The position numbers and the translations under genes are program-made. This document shows, in pieces, positions 28,159 through 64,000 of a DNA stretch of 64,000 nt. Under the pieces are notes generated by a model. The model did not search any database, was not told the DNA's origin, and saw nothing but the letters and a program-made list of their open reading frames with translations. Every line of letters starts with the position of its first letter. The stretch's first letter is position 1. This DNA comes from Amorphochlora amoebiformis. Taxonomy: Eukaryota; Cercozoa; Chlorarachniophyceae. Where the stretch lies: contig BAAHQB010000046.1 in assembly GCA_054601695.1 (NCBI GenBank), forward strand, positions 372,001-436,000, in the 5' to 3' direction.

Positions 28159-28576
28159 TATACACATATACATGTATAAAACTATACCTACATATGTATG
28201 TATCTTAATTGGATAAATATATATATATATATATATAGATATATGTACATATATATATATATATATAATATATATAGATTCGTATATAAATATATACATG
28301 TACTCTATAATATATGTCCAAACGGTTTTCAAAAGAAGTATTATTGCACATGAACTTGAATGTAACCTTGTTACACTTGAATGTAACATTGTTACACTTG
28401 AATGTAATATTATCGCTCTACAATATATATACATAATATATATATATATACATAAATATACACATTTATTTATCTTCACATCCGTCTCATGTTAAACTTC
28501 TGTACAGGGCAAGGAGATGGTGGCTAAGATCGAGAGCAAGCTTAAGGACGATGACACCAAGAAACCTTTCATATGA
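21151..28576 (+). CDS. EXOSC7: Exosome core subunit RRP42 / EXOSC7 (RNase PH-like), complete, 13 exons
   Basis: Exons: 21151-21239, 21622-21712, 22418-22482, 22580-22645, 23487-23559, 24080-24126, 24786-24830, 25480-25534, 26368-26442, 26610-26669, 27713-27770, 27947-27999, 28508-28576 (TGA). All phases agree; 281 residues, close to the usual 290 or so. It starts [15 protein letters not shown], followed by [12 protein letters not shown], the typical N-terminus of RNase PH-like exosome subunits, so this ATG is well supported. Other landmarks: [29 protein letters not shown] then [58 protein letters not shown], and a basic/acidic tail ending KKPFI. RRP42 is one of six RNase PH-fold subunits of the hexameric ring of the RNA exosome, active in 3'-5' RNA processing and decay in nucleus and cytoplasm, and itself inactive in eukaryotes. 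Introns are TA-rich; two R-type repeats and purely TA spacers lie between exons. Confidence 0.95.
27330..27560 (-). repeat. Dispersed element R1, copy 2 (inverted)
   Basis: The reverse complement shows GGAGATTCC, TACTACCCGGTGGTAATCGGG, GTGACTTTACGCCACGTCA and GATTCTAGAGTGTTC in the same order as copy 3. It is in the RRP42 intron 26670-27712. Confidence 0.8.
28352..28410. repeat. About 20-bp minisatellite, 3 copies
   Basis: Three near-identical units of the type ACTTGAATGTAACNTTGTTAC follow one another in the last RRP42 intron. Confidence 0.85.
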
Positions 28577-29306
28577 CTTTGGGCCTAAAATGTTCCACCG
28601 TCAGAGGATGTCACGCTAGTCTAGTAGTGCCGGATTTCGATATGATTTATGACACGCTAGTCTAGTAGTGCCGGATTTCGATATGATTTATGACAAGTTA
28701 TGAATTCACGCGAAGCCATCCGTCGCAAGTATTATAATGTGTATGAATCATGCATGATGATATATGACTAGTCTAGTAGTATGACAAATTTACACCGTGC
28801 GCTAGCTAGGCTAGAGCTACGTACGAGTGAGTACTCTAGTACTGTGATGTACGTATATGTGTGTTTATGGTATGTTGAACGGTTAACAAGTAGTAGTCTA
28901 ATGTGAATATCTATCTGATATGTGTAACACTTACCGCTCATATAAATGCTCACACTAGCATATTTCCTCGCACATATATCCTAGTATACATGAGATATAT
29001 CTAGATATATCATCTAGATCATGGCATATATATATACGTTATATAAATAGACATATATTTATACATCGATCATATATATATATATATATAATATATATTA
29101 TATATATTTTTATACATCCGACAGGCTATACTCGGACTAAGCTAGTAAGTAGTATCATAACTATTGGGAGCATGAGCTTCACTCATGAATGAAACTTTTG
29201 AAGTTTTTAGGATATATAATGCGCAATTCTAGAATTGCTTTAATTCTAGTTGTTGCAAGATTGGCTTCATGACCCCATAAATTAATTTTGGTCTACAGCT
29301 AGATTT
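28577..29306. other. Convergent intergenic space, RRP42 / importin
   Basis: About 730 bases with normal composition, CTAG-rich, plus a short TA tract near 29070-29110. It contains a 41-bp tandem duplication at 28612-28693. No gene is seen. Confidence 0.5.
28612..28693. repeat. 41-bp tandem duplication
   Basis: The unit beginning CACGCTAGTCTAGTAGTGCC occurs twice without mismatch at 28612-28652 and 28653-28693, just downstream of the RRP42 stop codon, so within its probable 3' UTR. Confidence 0.9.
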
Positions 29307-61082
<31,776 letters not shown>

Positions 61083-61084
61083 CT

Positions 61085-61165
<81 letters not shown>

Positions 61166-61203
61166 TTATAATAAAATATATATATATATTATATATTATA
61201 TTT

Positions 61204-61294
<91 letters not shown>

Positions 61295-61353
61295 ATATGA
61301 GAATGTATGTATGTATACATACGTGTACATGTGTGTGTATGTTAATTTATGCT

Positions 61354-61395
<42 letters not shown>

Positions 61396-61580
61396 CATTT
61401 GCATATGAGAATACATGTATGTATACATACGTGTACATGTGTGTGTATGTTAATTTATGCTTATGTCATATATATTTATCCGCTGAGTATTATTAATCTT
61501 TGCCTCTGAGGCTTGCATAAGTTGGGGATCTGCACGTTGTTTATTGTTATCATTGTTACATCCATTATATAAATATAACA

Positions 61581-61618
<38 letters not shown>

Positions 61619-62096
61619 ACTATTTCCAGCCGGAATGAAAGAAAACCTAAGCATAAAATAAGCAAATGCACTTTTCCAAGCTTACGAATACATGTAGTAT
61701 ACACGAGCACAATAATCACATATTTATTAATACTTTTCCAGCCGAGTCTAACCCGAGATTTGCCCTCCCCCCTGGCTGCCCCAAGGCCGAAAAATTAAAG
61801 AAAAACTAAAAGGAAAGTGAGCATATCACTTATTTTTGTTCATATATTCACCTCCGCTCACGTATCCCTCGAAGCATCGCAAAAGTGCCTGCTGCATGAT
61901 GGTCGACACGACCCAGAGCCTGTACGGAGCCGAAAAGATATGATTCGGCGAAATACGGAACCCAAGCCAACTGATGAGTGTGCTTCGGAATCCAACTTTG
62001 CAATTCCTCGGCTTTTCCGGAAGAACTTTCCCAGGAAATTATTCGCGCAAAAGTGGACACCCCCGTCCTCAGCAAGCTCCAAACCGGACGGCAACC
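61083..62096. promoter_or_regulatory. Divergent region importin-9 / TrpG
   Basis: Must hold the importin start exon and both promoters. It contains a TA tract, a duplicated copy (61484-61535) of the adjacent importin exon, and from about 61620 unique sequence of balanced composition. In-frame sequence upstream of the TrpG ATG is open from an ATG at 61974. Confidence 0.5.
61484..61535 (-). repeat. Near-complete copy of importin exon 61026-61082
   Basis: TTAATCTTTGCCTCTGAGGC, TTGCATAAGTTGGGGATCTGCAC matches the exon and its acceptor but lacks the GTTAAT donor end, so the 61026-61082 copy is taken as the spliced one. Confidence 0.9.
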
Positions 62097-62613
62097 ATGA
62101 CGACCGTCATGATCGACAACTACGACAGTTTCACGTACAATGTGTACCAATATCTGTCAGAGCTCGGAGCGAAGGTTGTCGTCGCGAGAAACGATAAAAT
62201 TACAGTGGGGGACATCAAGAAGCTCAACCCTGTCAATATTGTCATCTCGCCGGGTACGCAAGCGTTTTCAACTCCGTTTTACTCGCCTTCGCCGGCCTTA
62301 CTCATAGATATATAGGACCTGGCTCACCCAAGGACTCAGGAGTGTGTATGGAAGTTTTGAAGGTGTGGGAAATTGAGGAAAATGGTGTTTTCGCTGGTTG
62401 GAGATATACTGACTAATTGTCACTGTTCTCAGGCATTCGCCGGTAAAGTGCCTATTTTAGGTGTCTGCTTGGGACATCAGTGCATCTACGAGGTGAGTGA
62501 GTAAGAATGTTCTGCTATGCTATCTATCCAAGCGCGATAGGTCTTTGTTGGGTTGTTGGCTCTCCTCTGTCTGCAAATATATCTGAACGTGTGATATAGA
62601 TTTACTGTATATA

Positions 62614-62657
<44 letters not shown>

Positions 62658-62674
62658 TATAAATATATATATAT

Positions 62675-62753
<79 letters not shown>

Positions 62754-62859
62754 TATATATATATACACATACATACATATATATATATACATATACATAT
62801 ATATATACATATATATATATATATTGTAAATATGTATATATATATACGTATTATATAAA

Positions 62860-62933
<74 letters not shown>

Positions 62934-63006
62934 AAACGTATATATATATATACGTATTATATAATATATATATATATTATATATATATATATACGTACAC
63001 CTTTTA

Positions 63007-63060
<54 letters not shown>

Positions 63061-63134
63061 CATATACATATATACGTATAATCTTATATAGATTTGTATA
63101 TTTATATCTACACACACACGCACACACACATACA

Positions 63135-63202
<68 letters not shown>

Positions 63203-63289
63203 ATGTATATATACACACACATACACATGTATACGTTTAATATAAGTTTTCGTTGTGTGTTCCGTATAATGTAATGTGTACGTACATAT

Positions 63290-63321
<32 letters not shown>

Positions 63322-63371
63322 CCACATACATATATATTTATAAGTTATATATATTTATATTTTTATATATA

Positions 63372-63467
<96 letters not shown>

Positions 63468-63841
63468 TATAAAAATGTATATATATCTGTATATATATAT
63501 ATATATATATATGTACATATATATTAATTATATATATATACATGGTATATTACATTATGCATAAATAAATTATGCATAAATAAATTAAAAAAATATGTTT
63601 ATACATATATACACATATATACATACATATATATATATATGGTGCGTGTGTATATATATATGTATACACATACATATATGTAGTAAAAAATCTACAAATA
63701 AACATACATTCCTTTCACGAAATAAATCATGCTCTTACCGACATTTTTTCAAACTTCTTCCCAGTTTTTTGGCGGGGATGTTGTGGTCTCGGGCGAGATC
63801 TGGCATGGGAAGACGTCGGATATGCATCACGATGGCAAGGG
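62097..63841 (+). CDS. trpG: Anthranilate synthase component II (TrpG glutamine amidotransferase), 5' part, 4 exons seen
   Basis: Exons 62097-62253, 62316-62362, 62433-62492 and 63765-63841 join in phase; the last ends with a GTACAT donor and the gene runs off the right edge. The product opens [20 protein letters not shown], the standard start of TrpG-type amidotransferases, then [33 protein letters not shown] with the nucleophile Cys, and [24 protein letters not shown]. The catalytic His/Glu lie beyond the window. The enzyme takes ammonia from glutamine and passes it to component I to make anthranilate from chorismate in tryptophan synthesis. The residues after the Cys motif resemble the amidotransferase domain of fungal TrpC/TRP1-type multifunctional proteins, so a fusion to downstream Trp domains is possible. 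An in-frame ATG at 61974 would add 41 basic, Ser/Pro-rich residues, possibly a targeting peptide. Confidence 0.93.
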
Positions 63842-64000
63842 GTACATTCTGCGATCGCATCTCTCTCTCTCTCTCTCTTTCTCACCCATCCCTTTCTCCT
63901 CTCCGTCTCTCTCTCTACTAATATAAATATATGTATGATATATACATACGAATATACTTATATTTATGTATCTGTATAAAAATACACCTATGTCATGTAT

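Noticed and set aside
61848-62150. Minus-strand 100-residue frame opposite TrpG
   Set aside because: It is antisense to the TrpG first exon, shows no family resemblance and does not look like an importin N-terminus.

Overview
This is a eukaryotic nuclear window. Almost all of its length is (TA)n-type microsatellite with short (TG)n/(GT)n runs, and nearly every long open frame in it is just translated TATA repeat (Tyr/Ile runs). Coding sequence is confined to short, normal-composition islands of about 25-160 bases (mostly 30-90). Joining the islands by GT-AG junctions with matching codon phase gives five conserved eukaryotic genes: a VPS39/Vam6-family tether (+, 720-13787, 5' end outside), an SSB of plant-OSB type (-, 14291-20166 or slightly further), the exosome subunit RRP42/EXOSC7 (+, 21151-28576, complete), an importin-9/KAP114-like importin beta (-, 29307-61082, about 47 exons, start exon not found) and the glutamine amidotransferase part of anthranilate synthase, TrpG (+, 62097-63841, 3' end outside). 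About 90 micro-exons average close to 60 nt.

The layout alternates strand: VPS39 and SSB converge, SSB and RRP42 diverge, RRP42 and importin converge, importin and TrpG diverge. The four intergenic spaces are 0.5-1 kb, so almost all the bulk is intronic. Degenerate TTAGGG/CCCTAA arrays lie inside introns (mostly 39.9-59.5 kb), pointing to a lineage with TTAGGG-type telomeres. The OSB-type SSB hints at an algal or other protist lineage, but the TrpG sequence looks fungal-like, so I do not assign the organism beyond 'microbial eukaryote'.

The genes are housekeeping functions (endolysosomal tethering, organellar ssDNA binding, RNA decay, nuclear import, tryptophan synthesis) with no shared pathway. 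The unusual biology is in the gene architecture. (1) At least a dozen exons have a diverged partial copy of their own splice edge on the other side of a neighbouring TA tract. (2) Telomere-like CCCTAA arrays run directly into at least five splice acceptors, and one coding exon contains a telomere-like word. (3) Several dispersed repeats recur: a roughly 150-300 bp element with GGTAGTACCCGG words and a TGACGTCA palindrome (4 copies), an ITS-associated 50-bp word (4 copies), an inverted pair of about 110 bp, and a four-unit satellite of about 150 bp built from a TCTTGAC-A-GTCAAGA palindrome. No rRNA, tRNA, CRISPR array or recognisable transposase was seen. All gene calls were made by eye from translated islands and recalled family resemblance; no search was run.
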